Source of the DNA: Bradyrhizobium sp. LHD-71
Lineage (GTDB): Bacteria > Pseudomonadota > Alphaproteobacteria > Rhizobiales > Xanthobacteraceae
Length of the DNA stretch: 64,000 nt
Direction: 5' to 3'
NCBI RefSeq assembly: GCF_031157255.1
Contig: NZ_JAVIFX010000004.1
Location: 186,001-250,000 of the forward strand
The notes beneath the pieces are model-generated. The model was not told where the DNA came from. It did no database searches and saw only the letters and a program-made list of their open reading frames with translations. Shown here piece by piece: positions 17,543 through 26,358 of the stretch; within the stretch, counting starts at the first letter, position 1, and the number at the start of each line of letters is the position of its first letter. The translations under genes were made by a program, and so were the position numbers.

Positions 17543-19432
17543 ATGACGACAGTTGAAGCGCCCGAGACCCACGCTTTCGAGGCCGATGTCGCCAAGCTTT
17601 TGCATTTGATGGTGCATTCGGTCTACTCGGACAAGGACATTTTCCTAAGGGAGCTGATTTCGAACGCCGCCGATGCCTGCGAAAAGCTGCGGTACGAGTC
17701 GATCGGAAATCCCGCCCTGCTTGCCGACGATCCCAAGCTGGGCATTACCCTTATCGCCGACGCAGAGGCCCGGCGACTGATTGTCGAGGACAATGGCATC
17801 GGCATGACGGCGGCGGAAATGGCCGACGCGCTCGGCACCATCGCCCGCTCCGGTACGAAAGCCTTTGTGGATCGGATCGCGGCCGGCAACGACGAAGGCA
17901 CACAACTGATCGGCCAGTTCGGGGTCGGTTTCTATTCGGCGTTCATGGTCGCTGACAAGGTCGACGTGATTTCGCGCAAAGCGGGCACGGCGGAAGCCGC
18001 CGTCTGGTCTTCGGACGGTAAGGGAACCTATTCCGTCAGCCCGGTCGATCTCGCTGAGGCGCCCGCAAGGGGCACCCGCGTGGTCCTTCATCTGATGGAG
18101 AATGCAAAATCCTATACCGAGCCGTTCAACCTCGAACGTCTGGTCAAGGTCCGCTCCGGTCACGTACCGGTTCCGATCTCGATCAAGGACAAGCCCGAGG
18201 GAGAGCTCAAGGACATCGCCGACGGCGCCGCCCTGTGGACCAAGCCGAAAGCCGATATCAGCCAGGATGACTATGACGACTTCTATCGCACGGCTGCCGG
18301 GCAGTTCGACAAGCCGGCGCTGACGATTCACTATCGCGCCGAAGGGCGTCATGACTATGCCGTGCTCGCCTTCGTGCCGGAAAGCCGGCCGTTCGACCTG
18401 TTCGATGCGGACCGGCACGGGCGGATGAAGCTCTACGTCAAGCGCGTCTTTATCACCGACGAAGCCGAACTGCTGCCGCGTTACCTGCGCTTCGTCCGAG
18501 GCCTGGTGGATTCGTCCGATATTCCCCTGAACGTCTCACGCGAGATGATCCAGGAAAGCCCGATCCTGAGCGCGATCAAGAAAGGCGTGGCCAACCGCAT
18601 CTTGTCCGAGCTCGAGAAGCTTTCGACCAGCGACAGCGCTGCCTATGAAAAAATCTGGGAAACGTTCGACGCAGTGCTCAAGGAGGGCCTTTACGAGGAC
18701 TTCGAGCGTCGCGAGCAACTGCTTGGCCTGGCGCGATTCAAGACGACCGCTTCGGCGGGCAAGTGGCGATCCTTGAAGGACTATGTATCGGATCTGAAGC
18801 CGAACCAGACTGCCATCTACTATATTGTCGGCAGCGATCTCGAGCGGCTCGACACGTCGCCGCAGCTGGAGGGCTTCCGGGCCCGCGGCATCGAGGTGCT
18901 GCTGCTGCCGGATCAGGTGGACAGCTTCTGGGTCACGGCTGGCATCGACTATCAGGGCAAGCCCTTCAAGTCGGTCACCCAGGGCACGGCGGACCTCAAG
19001 CTGATTCCGCTGCCTGACGGCAAAACCCAACCGTCGGCGGAGTTGGACGCGAAGGTGGCATCGTTCGTTGCGTTCACGAAGAGCGTGCTTGGCCACGCGG
19101 TCTCCGACGTCCGCGCATCCGAACGACTGACCGAAAGCGCGGTCTGCATCGTCGCGTCGGAGAGCGGCATGGACCGGCAGCTGGAGAAGCTGCTTGCAAG
19201 CGCAGGCCGGGACATCAGCGCGTCGAAGCCGGTGCTGGAAATCAATCCGGGGCACGAGCTGATTCGAAAATTGGCCGAGCTCGGCGACACGGATATCGCG
19301 TTCCGCGAAGATGCAGCGCACCTCTTGCTGGATGAAGCACTGGTTGCGGACGGCGACCGGCCGCGCGATCCAAAGGCATTCTCGGCGCGACTCGGCCGCG
19401 TTCTTGGACGGGGCATCGCAACATCAGGTTAA
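17543..19432 (+). CDS. htpG: Molecular chaperone HtpG (HSP90)
   Basis: 629-aa bacterial HSP90, full length. The N-terminal GHKL ATPase domain has the family landmarks LFLRELISNAADA-type helix (IFLRELISNAADACEKLR), DNGIGM, GTIARSGTKAF and GQFGVGFYSAFMVADKV. The middle domain contains the segment VDSSDIPLNVSREMIQ, and the C-terminal dimerisation domain ends around residue 625. It is an ATP-driven cytosolic chaperone. AGGAGG lies at 17525-17530. Its TAA stop overlaps the convergent MFS stop codon (the TTAA at 19429-19432 serves both genes). Confidence 0.98.
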   Translation: MTTVEAPETHAFEADVAKLLHLMVHSVYSDKDIFLRELISNAADACEKLRYESIGNPALLADDPKLGITLIADAEARRLIVEDNGIGMTAAEMADALGTIARSGTKAFVDRIAAGNDEGTQLIGQFGVGFYSAFMVADKVDVISRKAGTAEAAVWSSDGKGTYSVSPVDLAEAPARGTRVVLHLMENAKSYTEPFNLERLVKVRSGHVPVPISIKDKPEGELKDIADGAALWTKPKADISQDDYDDFYRTAAGQFDKPALTIHYRAEGRHDYAVLAFVPESRPFDLFDADRHGRMKLYVKRVFITDEAELLPRYLRFVRGLVDSSDIPLNVSREMIQESPILSAIKKGVANRILSELEKLSTSDSAAYEKIWETFDAVLKEGLYEDFERREQLLGLARFKTTASAGKWRSLKDYVSDLKPNQTAIYYIVGSDLERLDTSPQLEGFRARGIEVLLLPDQVDSFWVTAGIDYQGKPFKSVTQGTADLKLIPLPDGKTQPSAELDAKVASFVAFTKSVLGHAVSDVRASERLTESAVCIVASESGMDRQLEKLLASAGRDISASKPVLEINPGHELIRKLAELGDTDIAFREDAAHLLLDEALVADGDRPRDPKAFSARLGRVLGRGIATSG

Positions 19433-20610
19433 GGCGTGACGGCTTTGGATCCGGGTGATCGCAGGCCGGACCAAGCGAGCGGCACCGCGAGCGCGCAGAG
19501 CAGCGCCATGGGCAGGAAGGCGGCACCGCCATAAGCGGCATAGAACGGACCGGAAACCAGCATCAGCGTCGCGGTGGCGAGACCAGCTCCAAACGCGTAC
19601 AGGGCCTGTCCGGTGGCGGCCAGCCGCGGCGGCGCCACCATGCCGATCAACCGCATGCATACGAGATGCAGCAGGGCAAACGTCAGGCCGTGCAGCGGCT
19701 GCACGATCGCGAGTGCGACCACCGAGGTCGTCGTTCCTGCAACACACCAGCGCACGACGCCTGCGGCTGCCGCCAGCGCCGCAGCGCCGTTCGTCCCCAA
19801 CCGATCGATCAGCGCGGGGCCGATCACAAAGAACACGATCACTTCAGCAATCACGGCTTCGGACCAGAGCACGCTCGTTGCCGCCGGCCCGATGCCCGCA
19901 TTATGCCAGCGGATCACCGCAAAGGCATCATGCACGGCATGACTGCCGTAGACGAGCGCCGCGACGATCATCAAGGACCTGAACGTTGCGATCGACCAGA
20001 GCTCGCGGAGGCCGCCGATCAGGACTGTCGGCGAACCAATCTGGCGGACCGGCTGAACATCGGGACGTGACAGCCAGAGAACCGTGGCGGCGCCCACGGC
20101 CAGGAGAGCTGTGTGCATCCAGACGATGATCGAAATATCGGCCCCGCCCAGCAGGGCCCCGGCCGTCAACGTGCCAACCACGAACACCGCCGACCCCGTT
20201 CCTCTTATCCGTCCATATTCAAAGCTGTTGCGCCTTGCCGCGCCGATCGCGAGCGCATCGGCAATCGACGTGATCGGTGCAAGCGCTGCCGCCTGCATCA
20301 GATGAATGAGAAGAAGCGTCCAGAATGCGCCGGCCAAGAGCAGGGACGTCGCCGATGCGGCGGCGAACATCATGCATAGCGCAAGCGCAGCGCGCAGCTC
20401 GCCGGCGGCGTCGGCCAGACGTCCGACGATCGGCCCACTGATCAGGCGCACCAACGTGCCGAGGCCAAGCAGCGCTCCGATCTCTTGCGGGCTCAAGCCG
20501 CGCTCTTCAAAGAATCGGGGCCAAAATGGCGACGCCACCCCGAACGCGCCGTAAATGGCCGCGTAGAGCGCAACAAAAACCATCATCTCGCTGCTGCGGC
20601 TGGAGCGCAT
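19429..20610 (-). CDS. MFS transporter, HcaT / phenylpropionate-permease-like
   Basis: About 393-aa membrane carrier with 12 predicted hydrophobic segments and the MFS loop pattern GPIVGRLADAAGELR between TM2 and TM3. The overall pattern (short N-terminus, FWPRFFEERGLSPQEIG after TM1) resembles the LacY/HcaT-like MFS_1 branch, which imports nucleosides, sugars or aromatic acids. The start is uncertain: ATG 20610 is used (GGAGG 13 bases upstream), but in-frame GTG/TTG codons up to 20655 are possible. It lies downstream of pqqE on the same strand but 185 bases away and behind a palindromic unit, so co-transcription is doubtful. Confidence 0.85.
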   Translation of the reverse strand: MRSSRSSEMMVFVALYAAIYGAFGVASPFWPRFFEERGLSPQEIGALLGLGTLVRLISGPIVGRLADAAGELRAALALCMMFAAASATSLLLAGAFWTLLLIHLMQAAALAPITSIADALAIGAARRNSFEYGRIRGTGSAVFVVGTLTAGALLGGADISIIVWMHTALLAVGAATVLWLSRPDVQPVRQIGSPTVLIGGLRELWSIATFRSLMIVAALVYGSHAVHDAFAVIRWHNAGIGPAATSVLWSEAVIAEVIVFFVIGPALIDRLGTNGAAALAAAAGVVRWCVAGTTTSVVALAIVQPLHGLTFALLHLVCMRLIGMVAPPRLAATGQALYAFGAGLATATLMLVSGPFYAAYGGAAFLPMALLCALAVPLAWSGLRSPGSKAVTP

Positions 20611-20727
20611 GAGCTGTCGTCGCCCTCCGATCGCAATCACCTGTCGTCCCACCAAGCCAAGCGCGAGCCAAGACCCATATCCACCGTGGCAACATCGATT
20701 CGATGCCTCGAAGTCCGTGGTTATGGG

Positions 20728-20745
20728 TTCTCGCTTTCGCGAGGA
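20728..20745. repeat. Single palindromic unit (REP-like) between MFS and pqqE
   Basis: Hairpin TTCTCGC-TTTC-GCGAGGA in the pqqE-MFS gap, embedded in the kind of sequence (ending GACGACG) that I associate with short intergenic palindromes in Bradyrhizobium-like genomes. It may also end transcription of the pqq operon. Copy number in the genome is unknown. Confidence 0.4.
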
Positions 20746-20795
20746 CGACGCAGAGATACTGATTGCGATGTTACCGACTTGATCGCATCACACCT

Positions 20796-21944
20796 TTAGT
20801 CGATCAGAGTGACCAACCCGTATTCACGAGAGCGGTCCGAGGCTCTGGACGAAGGCTTTGGCCTGCGTAGCTGGAGCGACGATGTTCCGCTTGCGACCTC
20901 CCGCTCGACCAGCGCCTGCAATTTATCGTGCAAGGGCGAGCGATCGCAGACCGGGTCAGTGGCCGCAGCATGACCAGCGAGCGTCAGCGCTTGACAGCGA
21001 CAGCCACCGAAATCGACGTCGCGAAATTCGCACGAACGGCACGGCTCGGCCATCCAAGCCGTGCCGCGGAATGCCGTGAACGCGGCGGAATCGTCCCATG
21101 CCGCTTTCAGCGCCGTGGTCCTTACATTGGGGAATGACATGCCAGGGATAGAGGTTGCTGCATGGCAAGGCAGCATTGCGCCATCCGGCGCAATTACGAA
21201 GAAGCGCCGCCCCCATCCACCCATGCACGCCTTCGGACGCCGAGCGTGATAGTCGGGAACGACGTGGTCGATCTGCATGCGACCGTGCAGCCGCCGCGCA
21301 GCTGCGGCGATCGTTGCAACCGCGGACTGCACCTGATCCTGCGAGGGCATCAAGGCTGCGCGATTGATCAGGGCCCAGCCATGATACTGCGCGTGCGCGA
21401 CCTCCAGCCGCTCGGCACCGAGATCCACGGCGATGTCGATGATCCCGTCCAACCGGGGAAGATTGCGCCGATGGACCACGACGTTGAGAGTCAAGGCGAG
21501 TCCTGCGGACCGTATCTCTCTGGCGACGGCTAGCTTCTTCAGATGCGCCTGCGGATAGGCCGCAATCCGGTCCGCTTCCGCCGGGTCGGCATCCTGGATA
21601 CTAAGCTGGATATGGCGGAGTCCCGCAGCGGCGAGATCATCGATCTTGCGTCGATCCAGCAGCACTCCCGAGGTGATGAGGTTTGTGTAAAGGCCAGCTT
21701 GTTCCGCTGCGCGCACGAGCCCGACAAGGTCGCGGCGCGCGGTGGGCTCGCCACCGGAAAGATGAACCTGCATCACGCCAAGACGAGCTGCGTCCTCGAA
21801 TACGGTGATCCACTCGGCGGTCGACAGTTCGGCGCGCCCGCCGACGAGCTCGAGCGGATTCGAACAATAGGGACACTGAAGCGGACAGCGGTGCGTCAGC
21901 TCGGCAAGGAATGCCAACGGTGGCTCAACGCGGGCCGGCGTCAT
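20796..21944 (-). CDS. pqqE: PqqE, radical-SAM PqqA peptide cyclase
   Basis: 382-aa radical SAM enzyme that forms the carbon-carbon bond between Glu and Tyr of the PqqA peptide, the first step of pyrroloquinoline quinone synthesis. The SAM cluster motif is HRCPLQCPYC (C20, C24, C27 from the chosen start), followed by HLSGGEPTARRDL. The C-terminal SPASM region holds further cluster cysteines (CMGG, LPCH, CRSCEFRDVDFGGCRC). The start at ATG 21944 lies 20 bases inside pqqD with GGAG about 9 bases upstream; an earlier TTG at 21950 is possible. Last gene of pqqABCDE. Confidence 0.97.
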   Translation of the reverse strand: MTPARVEPPLAFLAELTHRCPLQCPYCSNPLELVGGRAELSTAEWITVFEDAARLGVMQVHLSGGEPTARRDLVGLVRAAEQAGLYTNLITSGVLLDRRKIDDLAAAGLRHIQLSIQDADPAEADRIAAYPQAHLKKLAVAREIRSAGLALTLNVVVHRRNLPRLDGIIDIAVDLGAERLEVAHAQYHGWALINRAALMPSQDQVQSAVATIAAAARRLHGRMQIDHVVPDYHARRPKACMGGWGRRFFVIAPDGAMLPCHAATSIPGMSFPNVRTTALKAAWDDSAAFTAFRGTAWMAEPCRSCEFRDVDFGGCRCQALTLAGHAAATDPVCDRSPLHDKLQALVEREVASGTSSLQLRRPKPSSRASDRSREYGLVTLID

Positions 21945-22215
21945 GCACAATCACTCCTTCCGCGGCCAGCCCCTTCAGCAGTTCGACGGTATCGTCATAG
22001 ATGGCCGTCGCAGGAGCGTCGAACTCCCGCGCCAGCTCGTCCGTAATCGACTGCAGCGTCCTTTGCCCGTCGCAGAGCGAGATGACCGACACCGCGACGT
22101 CATCCGGAAAGAACAACCGCTCCGGCGACTGCAGCACCCACTTGTCGCGCACCTTGTCCCAGCGCAACGTGGCGGAGTCGGCAAGTCGCGGCTTGCTGCT
22201 GCCTTCGATCGACAT
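21925..22215 (-). CDS. pqqD: PqqD, PqqA-binding chaperone
   Basis: 96-aa protein that binds the PqqA peptide and presents it to PqqE. It shows the family pattern LRWDKVRDKWVLQSPERLFFPDD, the helix SITDELAREFDAP and the C-terminal LLKGLAAEGVI. Start ATG 22215 shares one base with the pqqC stop (TGATG) and its end overlaps pqqE by 20 bases, consistent with translational coupling and a stoichiometric complex. Confidence 0.96.
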   Translation of the reverse strand: MSIEGSSKPRLADSATLRWDKVRDKWVLQSPERLFFPDDVAVSVISLCDGQRTLQSITDELAREFDAPATAIYDDTVELLKGLAAEGVIVHDAGPR

Positions 22216-22946
22216 CACGGCTCCGGTCGAAAGCAACCCGGCGGGATATGCCCCGGATCGACATAGGCATAGTGCAAGGCGTCGAGCTGCGTCCAGAGCA
22301 CGTCACACTTGAAGCGCAACGCACTCAAGGCTGCCTGCTGCTGCTCCGGGGTGCGGGCATTGCCGAGCACGTAACGCAGCGCAAACTCTGAATCCATTGG
22401 CGCCTGGGTGAGCCGCGCATCGAAATACTGCAACGCCGTCGCATCGACGAAATCATAGTGCCGCAACATGCCGGCAACGCGCTCGGAAATGATCGTCGGC
22501 GCGAACAGTTCAGTGAGAGATGACGCAACGGCCTCCAACAGGCTGCGTTCCCGGACAAATCTGACATAGGCCTCAACCGCAAACCGGGTGGCCGGAAGCA
22601 CGGCGCGGAGCGAGGTCACCAGTTCACGATCGAGACCAAGGCCATCAGTCAGGCAGAGCCATCGCTCAATGCCGCTGTCACTCGCGTCACTGCCGTCATG
22701 ATCGACCAGCCGCCGCCGCCACTCGCGGCGGATCTCGATGTCGTCCACACGAGAGAGCAGCGCGGCATCCTTCAACGGAATATGGCACTGGTAGCAATAG
22801 CGATTGAGGGCCCAGGCCTGAATCTGCTCGCGATTGAGCTTTCCGCTTCGCATCAGATGATGGAAAGGATGCTTGTCGTGATAGCGCTCCGCGCCGATCG
22901 CCAGCAACTGCTGCTTCAGTTCATTCGCCGAAAGAATGCTGGTCAT
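22215..22946 (-). CDS. pqqC: PqqC, pyrroloquinoline-quinone synthase
   Basis: 243-aa cofactor-free oxidase that closes the last ring and performs the eight-electron oxidation giving PQQ. It is an all-helical TenA-like fold; recognisable segments are YHDKHPFHHLMRSGKL, AWALNRYCYQCHIPLKDAALLSR and AVEAYVRFVRERSLLEAVASSLTE. ATG 22946 overlaps the pqqB stop by 4 bases (ATGA), which is why the longer in-frame reading upstream is rejected. Confidence 0.97.
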   Translation of the reverse strand: MTSILSANELKQQLLAIGAERYHDKHPFHHLMRSGKLNREQIQAWALNRYCYQCHIPLKDAALLSRVDDIEIRREWRRRLVDHDGSDASDSGIERWLCLTDGLGLDRELVTSLRAVLPATRFAVEAYVRFVRERSLLEAVASSLTELFAPTIISERVAGMLRHYDFVDATALQYFDARLTQAPMDSEFALRYVLGNARTPEQQQAALSALRFKCDVLWTQLDALHYAYVDPGHIPPGCFRPEP

Positions 22947-23842
22947 AGAACGTACTCCTGACCATCGCGTGCAACCTGCCACCCACTTTCCTCGACGAGG
23001 CGCCGCTCGGCGGAATCTTCGACGAGAATCGGGTTGGTGTTGTTGATGTGAATGTAGACTTTCTGACCGAGCTTTGCGCTGCTCCATATCGCCAGCGATC
23101 CCGACGCGCCCGAAATCGGCAGGTGACCCATGCTCGACGCGGAACGGTTCGGGTGGTCCACCTTCCTCATCTCATCTTCGGACCAGAAGCTTCCGTCGAA
23201 GAAGAGAAGCGGAATACCTGACAGTCTCCGGCTGAGACTGTCAGGGACCGAGGCGCATGCCGGAACATAGGCGAGCTTCGGCGCAGCGTCGTTATCGCTG
23301 ATCAGCAGGCCGACATTGGCACTGGCTTCACCGGTTCTCTCCTTGCCGGGAACGCTGAACGCCGAGATCACGACACCGCTCTCCTTGCCATTGAAGTCCG
23401 ACAGACGAGTCGGACGATCGAGCTCCAATGGACTGCGTTTGACCGATGCGGGAACAAGCGGCTGAAACATGCTGTTCGCTTCGAACAATTTGAGAACGTC
23501 GTGCGGCGCGTAGAGGCGGTACTGCTGCGCTTCCCTCAGGTTGAGCAGGCCCCCCACCTGATCGACATCGGAGCCGGTGAGAACGACACTGGCAATCGGA
23601 GTGCCCCGGATCTGTTCGCTCGGCCAAAGCCGAACGTTGGCAACAATCTGCTGACGCAGATCGGGTGACGCATTGATCAGATGCCACACCGTGCCGTCAG
23701 CGGAAACCGCCAGCGACGCCTGCGTCCGGCGATGGACACGTCCGCTCGCTTGCCACGCAAGCCGGCACACCTCACAGAAGCAATTCCACTGCGGCACGCC
23801 ACCACCTGCGGCTGAACCGAGTATGGTGACTTGCAGAGCCAA
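22943..23842 (-). CDS. pqqB: PqqB, metallo-beta-lactamase-fold PQQ biosynthesis protein
   Basis: 299-aa metallo-beta-lactamase-fold protein, proposed to hydroxylate the tyrosine part of the PqqA-derived precursor. Family landmarks: ILGSAAGGGVPQWNC at the start, a CxxC pair (NCFCEVC) that can bind zinc, and the VVLTGSDVDQVGGLL segment replacing the usual HxHxDH. The start codon is TTG at 23842, 11 bases after the pqqA stop; no better in-frame start exists upstream and the ribosome site is weak, so it may rely on coupling to pqqA. Confidence 0.96.
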   Translation of the reverse strand: MALQVTILGSAAGGGVPQWNCFCEVCRLAWQASGRVHRRTQASLAVSADGTVWHLINASPDLRQQIVANVRLWPSEQIRGTPIASVVLTGSDVDQVGGLLNLREAQQYRLYAPHDVLKLFEANSMFQPLVPASVKRSPLELDRPTRLSDFNGKESGVVISAFSVPGKERTGEASANVGLLISDNDAAPKLAYVPACASVPDSLSRRLSGIPLLFFDGSFWSEDEMRKVDHPNRSASSMGHLPISGASGSLAIWSSAKLGQKVYIHINNTNPILVEDSAERRLVEESGWQVARDGQEYVL

Positions 23843-23853
23843 TGGAAACCGGA

Positions 23854-23937
23854 CTAAAGCGTCGCGGTGGCGTAAGAATTGATTTCCATCCCGACGCAGA
23901 TTTTAATCAAGCGCGGCTTGGTCCAGACCTTCTTCAT
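23854..23937 (-). CDS. pqqA: PqqA, PQQ precursor peptide (27 aa)
   Basis: Tiny gene of 27 codons and a TAG stop, immediately before pqqB. The peptide begins MKKVWTKPRL and contains MEINSYA, giving the invariant Glu18 and Tyr22 (E-x-x-x-Y) from which the PQQ ring system is built. An AGAGGA ribosome site lies about 8 bases before the ATG. Being the ribosomal substrate of the pathway, it is the expected promoter-proximal gene of the operon; the 120 bases upstream to eutC should hold the pqq promoter. Confidence 0.93.
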   Translation of the reverse strand: MKKVWTKPRLIKICVGMEINSYATATL

Positions 23938-24060
23938 GAGCAGATCCTCTCTGGCAACGAGGGCCAACAACGTGCCCGGCCTAAAGTTCCATCCCCCTCA
24001 CACGGCAGAATCCCTGACGTCTGCAAGGCAGGAGGAACAGGATCGAAAGCCTGATTCCGA

Positions 24061-24840
24061 TCATGCCTGATCGAGCTGGTCAGGCGTTGCCTGCGACAAG
24101 GCTGCGTCGCTTTCGTCTTTCAATGCGACGCCGGTCAGCTGCCGTCCCAGCGCGGCGCTGATCAGCCAGATGAGCTTTTGCGCAGCGATCGCCGGTGCAA
24201 GACCATCGGGACGAATGTTCGAGATGCAGTTGCGTTCAGCGTCTGTCCTGCCGGGCCGTGGATCCCAGGTCAGATAGACCCCGAGGCTGTCGGCGGCGGA
24301 AAGTCCGGGCCGTTCGCCGATCAGCACCACGCAAAGGCGTGCGCCAAGCGCCTCCCCCACCACATCGCCCAATGCAACCCGGGCGCCTTCAGCCAGCGCG
24401 ACCGGCCCGACCGTCAACTTCAGCTGTGCGGCGCGCGGCACGAGAGCCGACATCAATGCCGCCGCGTGCGCGTCCACCGCTCGGGCCGACAGTCCGTCGC
24501 CAATCATGATGGCGAGATCGCAACGTCCGCTCGCGGCGGCCGCCAGCCGTGCGGCCGATGCCTCGCTCAGTCTCCGGCCAGCGTCCGGCTGACGCAGATA
24601 GGCGGCGCGTTCCACCGCCTGGCTTTCCACGTCCACCGTGCGCAGGTTCAATCGGGTGAGCGCATCGGCAAGCTTTGCACGATCGAGCCGGGCATGAACC
24701 GCATCCCGCGCCAGCGCGTGCGCAAGATCGAAGGCGAGCACTTCGCGCGTCGGCAGCGATGCGCCGCTCCGGCCGCGGGCAATGCGCGCCATGGTGCGGT
24801 TTGCGAGGAAGAACCACGGATCGTGCGGCGGCCTGCTCAC
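24061..24840 (-). CDS. eutC: Ethanolamine ammonia-lyase small subunit
   Basis: 259-aa small subunit of the adenosylcobalamin-dependent ethanolamine ammonia-lyase, which splits ethanolamine into acetaldehyde and ammonia. Recognisable cobalamin-pocket segments are LAIMIGDGLSARAV and VVLIGERPGLSAADSLGVYLTW, with NCISNIRPDGL near the C-terminus. The GTG start at 24840 overlaps the eutB stop by 4 bases (GTGA); longer readings upstream lie inside eutB and are rejected. No reactivating factor eutA and no microcompartment genes are present in the window. Confidence 0.95.
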   Translation of the reverse strand: MSRPPHDPWFFLANRTMARIARGRSGASLPTREVLAFDLAHALARDAVHARLDRAKLADALTRLNLRTVDVESQAVERAAYLRQPDAGRRLSEASAARLAAAASGRCDLAIMIGDGLSARAVDAHAAALMSALVPRAAQLKLTVGPVALAEGARVALGDVVGEALGARLCVVLIGERPGLSAADSLGVYLTWDPRPGRTDAERNCISNIRPDGLAPAIAAQKLIWLISAALGRQLTGVALKDESDAALSQATPDQLDQA

Positions 24841-26234
24841 GTGCGACGCGCCTCTGCTAGCGATGCGTCGGTGATCAGCGGATGATCCGGCTGCACGGGT
24901 AGCAGCCGCCCCGTCGCATCGGTTATCGCCATTTGCGCAAGCCACGCCTCGAACTCGGGCGCGCGCTTCAGGCCGAATGCCTCACGCACGAAGAGCGCGT
25001 CGTGGAACGACGTCGACTGATAGTTCAGCATCACGTCGTCAGCGCCGGGCACGCCCATGACATAGGTGACGCCCGCGGCCGCCAGCATCGTCAGGATGGT
25101 ATCCATATCGTTCTGGTCAGCTTCGGCATGGTTGGTGTAACAGACGTCGACACCCATCGGCAGCCCCATCAGCTTGCCGCAAAAGTGATCTTCCAGTGCC
25201 GCGCGCAATATCTCCTTGCCGTCGTAGAGGTATTCCGGGCCAATAAAGCCAACGACCGAGTTCACCAGCAACGGCTCGAAGGTTCGCGCCACCGCATAGG
25301 CACGCGCCTCGCACGTCTGCAGATCGAGGCCGAAGTGAGCGTCGGCTGACAGCGCCGATCCCTGCCCGGTCTCGAAATACATGACGTTCTGACCGACAGA
25401 TCCGCGTTTCAGCATCCTGGCCATTTCATTTGCCTCGCTCAAGAGATCGAGCGAAACGCCGAACGCACGATTGGCCGCTTCGGTGCCGCCGATCGATTGA
25501 AACACCAGATCCGTCGGCGCGCCCTTCTGCATGAGCTCGATCGCCGTCGTCACATGGGTCAGCACGCACCCTTGTGTCGGAATCTGGAAGCGCGCGAGCA
25601 GATCATCCAGCATCGACAGCAGCTCGCGCACACGCGAGGTCGAATCCGACGCGGGATTGATGCCGATCACCGCATCGCCGGCGCCGTACATCAACCCGTC
25701 TGCGATGGAGGCCATGATGCCTTCCAAATCGTCGGTCGGATGATTGGGTTGCAGGCGCACCGACATGGTTCCGGGAAGCCCGATCGTGTTCCTGAACGCC
25801 GTTACGACCCGGCACTTGCGGGCGGCCAGCACCAGATCCTGATTACGCATCAGCTTGCAGACCGCGGCGGCCATTTCCGGCGTGATTCCCCGAGCCAGGC
25901 GTTGCAATGCGGATGAATCCGCCTCGCTCGACAGCAGATAATCGCGGAACTCAGCCACGGTCATCGCCGAGATCGGCGCGAATGCCGCGGCATCATGCGT
26001 GTCGACGATCAGACGCGTCACCTCGTCGGCCTCATAGGGAATCAGAGGCTCCGCCAAGATCGCCGTCAACGGCACCTCGGCCAGCGCAAGCTTTGCGGCC
26101 ATGTTTTCTTCAGCGCTGGCAGCGGCGAGGCCCGCAAGCCGATCGCCGGCACGCGGCGGCGATGCCTTCGCCAGCAGTTCGGCCAGCGAGCCGAAGACAT
26201 AGGACGACGACTTGATGCGTTGCCGAAACATCAT
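24837..26234 (-). CDS. eutB: Ethanolamine ammonia-lyase large subunit
   Basis: 465-aa catalytic TIM-barrel subunit of ethanolamine ammonia-lyase. Landmarks of the family include IGLPGTMSVRLQPNHPTDD, YGAGDAVIGINPASDS, FETGQGSALSADAHFG and MGVDVCYTNHAEADQNDMD, the last carrying substrate- and cobalamin-proximal residues. Length is normal. It is coupled to eutC. The arrangement without eut carboxysome genes suggests a simple catabolic or nitrogen-scavenging role. Confidence 0.97.
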   Translation of the reverse strand: MMFRQRIKSSSYVFGSLAELLAKASPPRAGDRLAGLAAASAEENMAAKLALAEVPLTAILAEPLIPYEADEVTRLIVDTHDAAAFAPISAMTVAEFRDYLLSSEADSSALQRLARGITPEMAAAVCKLMRNQDLVLAARKCRVVTAFRNTIGLPGTMSVRLQPNHPTDDLEGIMASIADGLMYGAGDAVIGINPASDSTSRVRELLSMLDDLLARFQIPTQGCVLTHVTTAIELMQKGAPTDLVFQSIGGTEAANRAFGVSLDLLSEANEMARMLKRGSVGQNVMYFETGQGSALSADAHFGLDLQTCEARAYAVARTFEPLLVNSVVGFIGPEYLYDGKEILRAALEDHFCGKLMGLPMGVDVCYTNHAEADQNDMDTILTMLAAAGVTYVMGVPGADDVMLNYQSTSFHDALFVREAFGLKRAPEFEAWLAQMAITDATGRLLPVQPDHPLITDASLAEARRT

Positions 26235-26358
26235 GGCCCCGCGTTTGACATGCGGTTTCTCCTGTGGCCTTCCAGCGATGGAACCGAGGCGAAACCACTG
26301 CTATGATCCGCCTCGAATCCTACATGGATCGTATCTTACCTGATGTAGGCTGGCTGGC

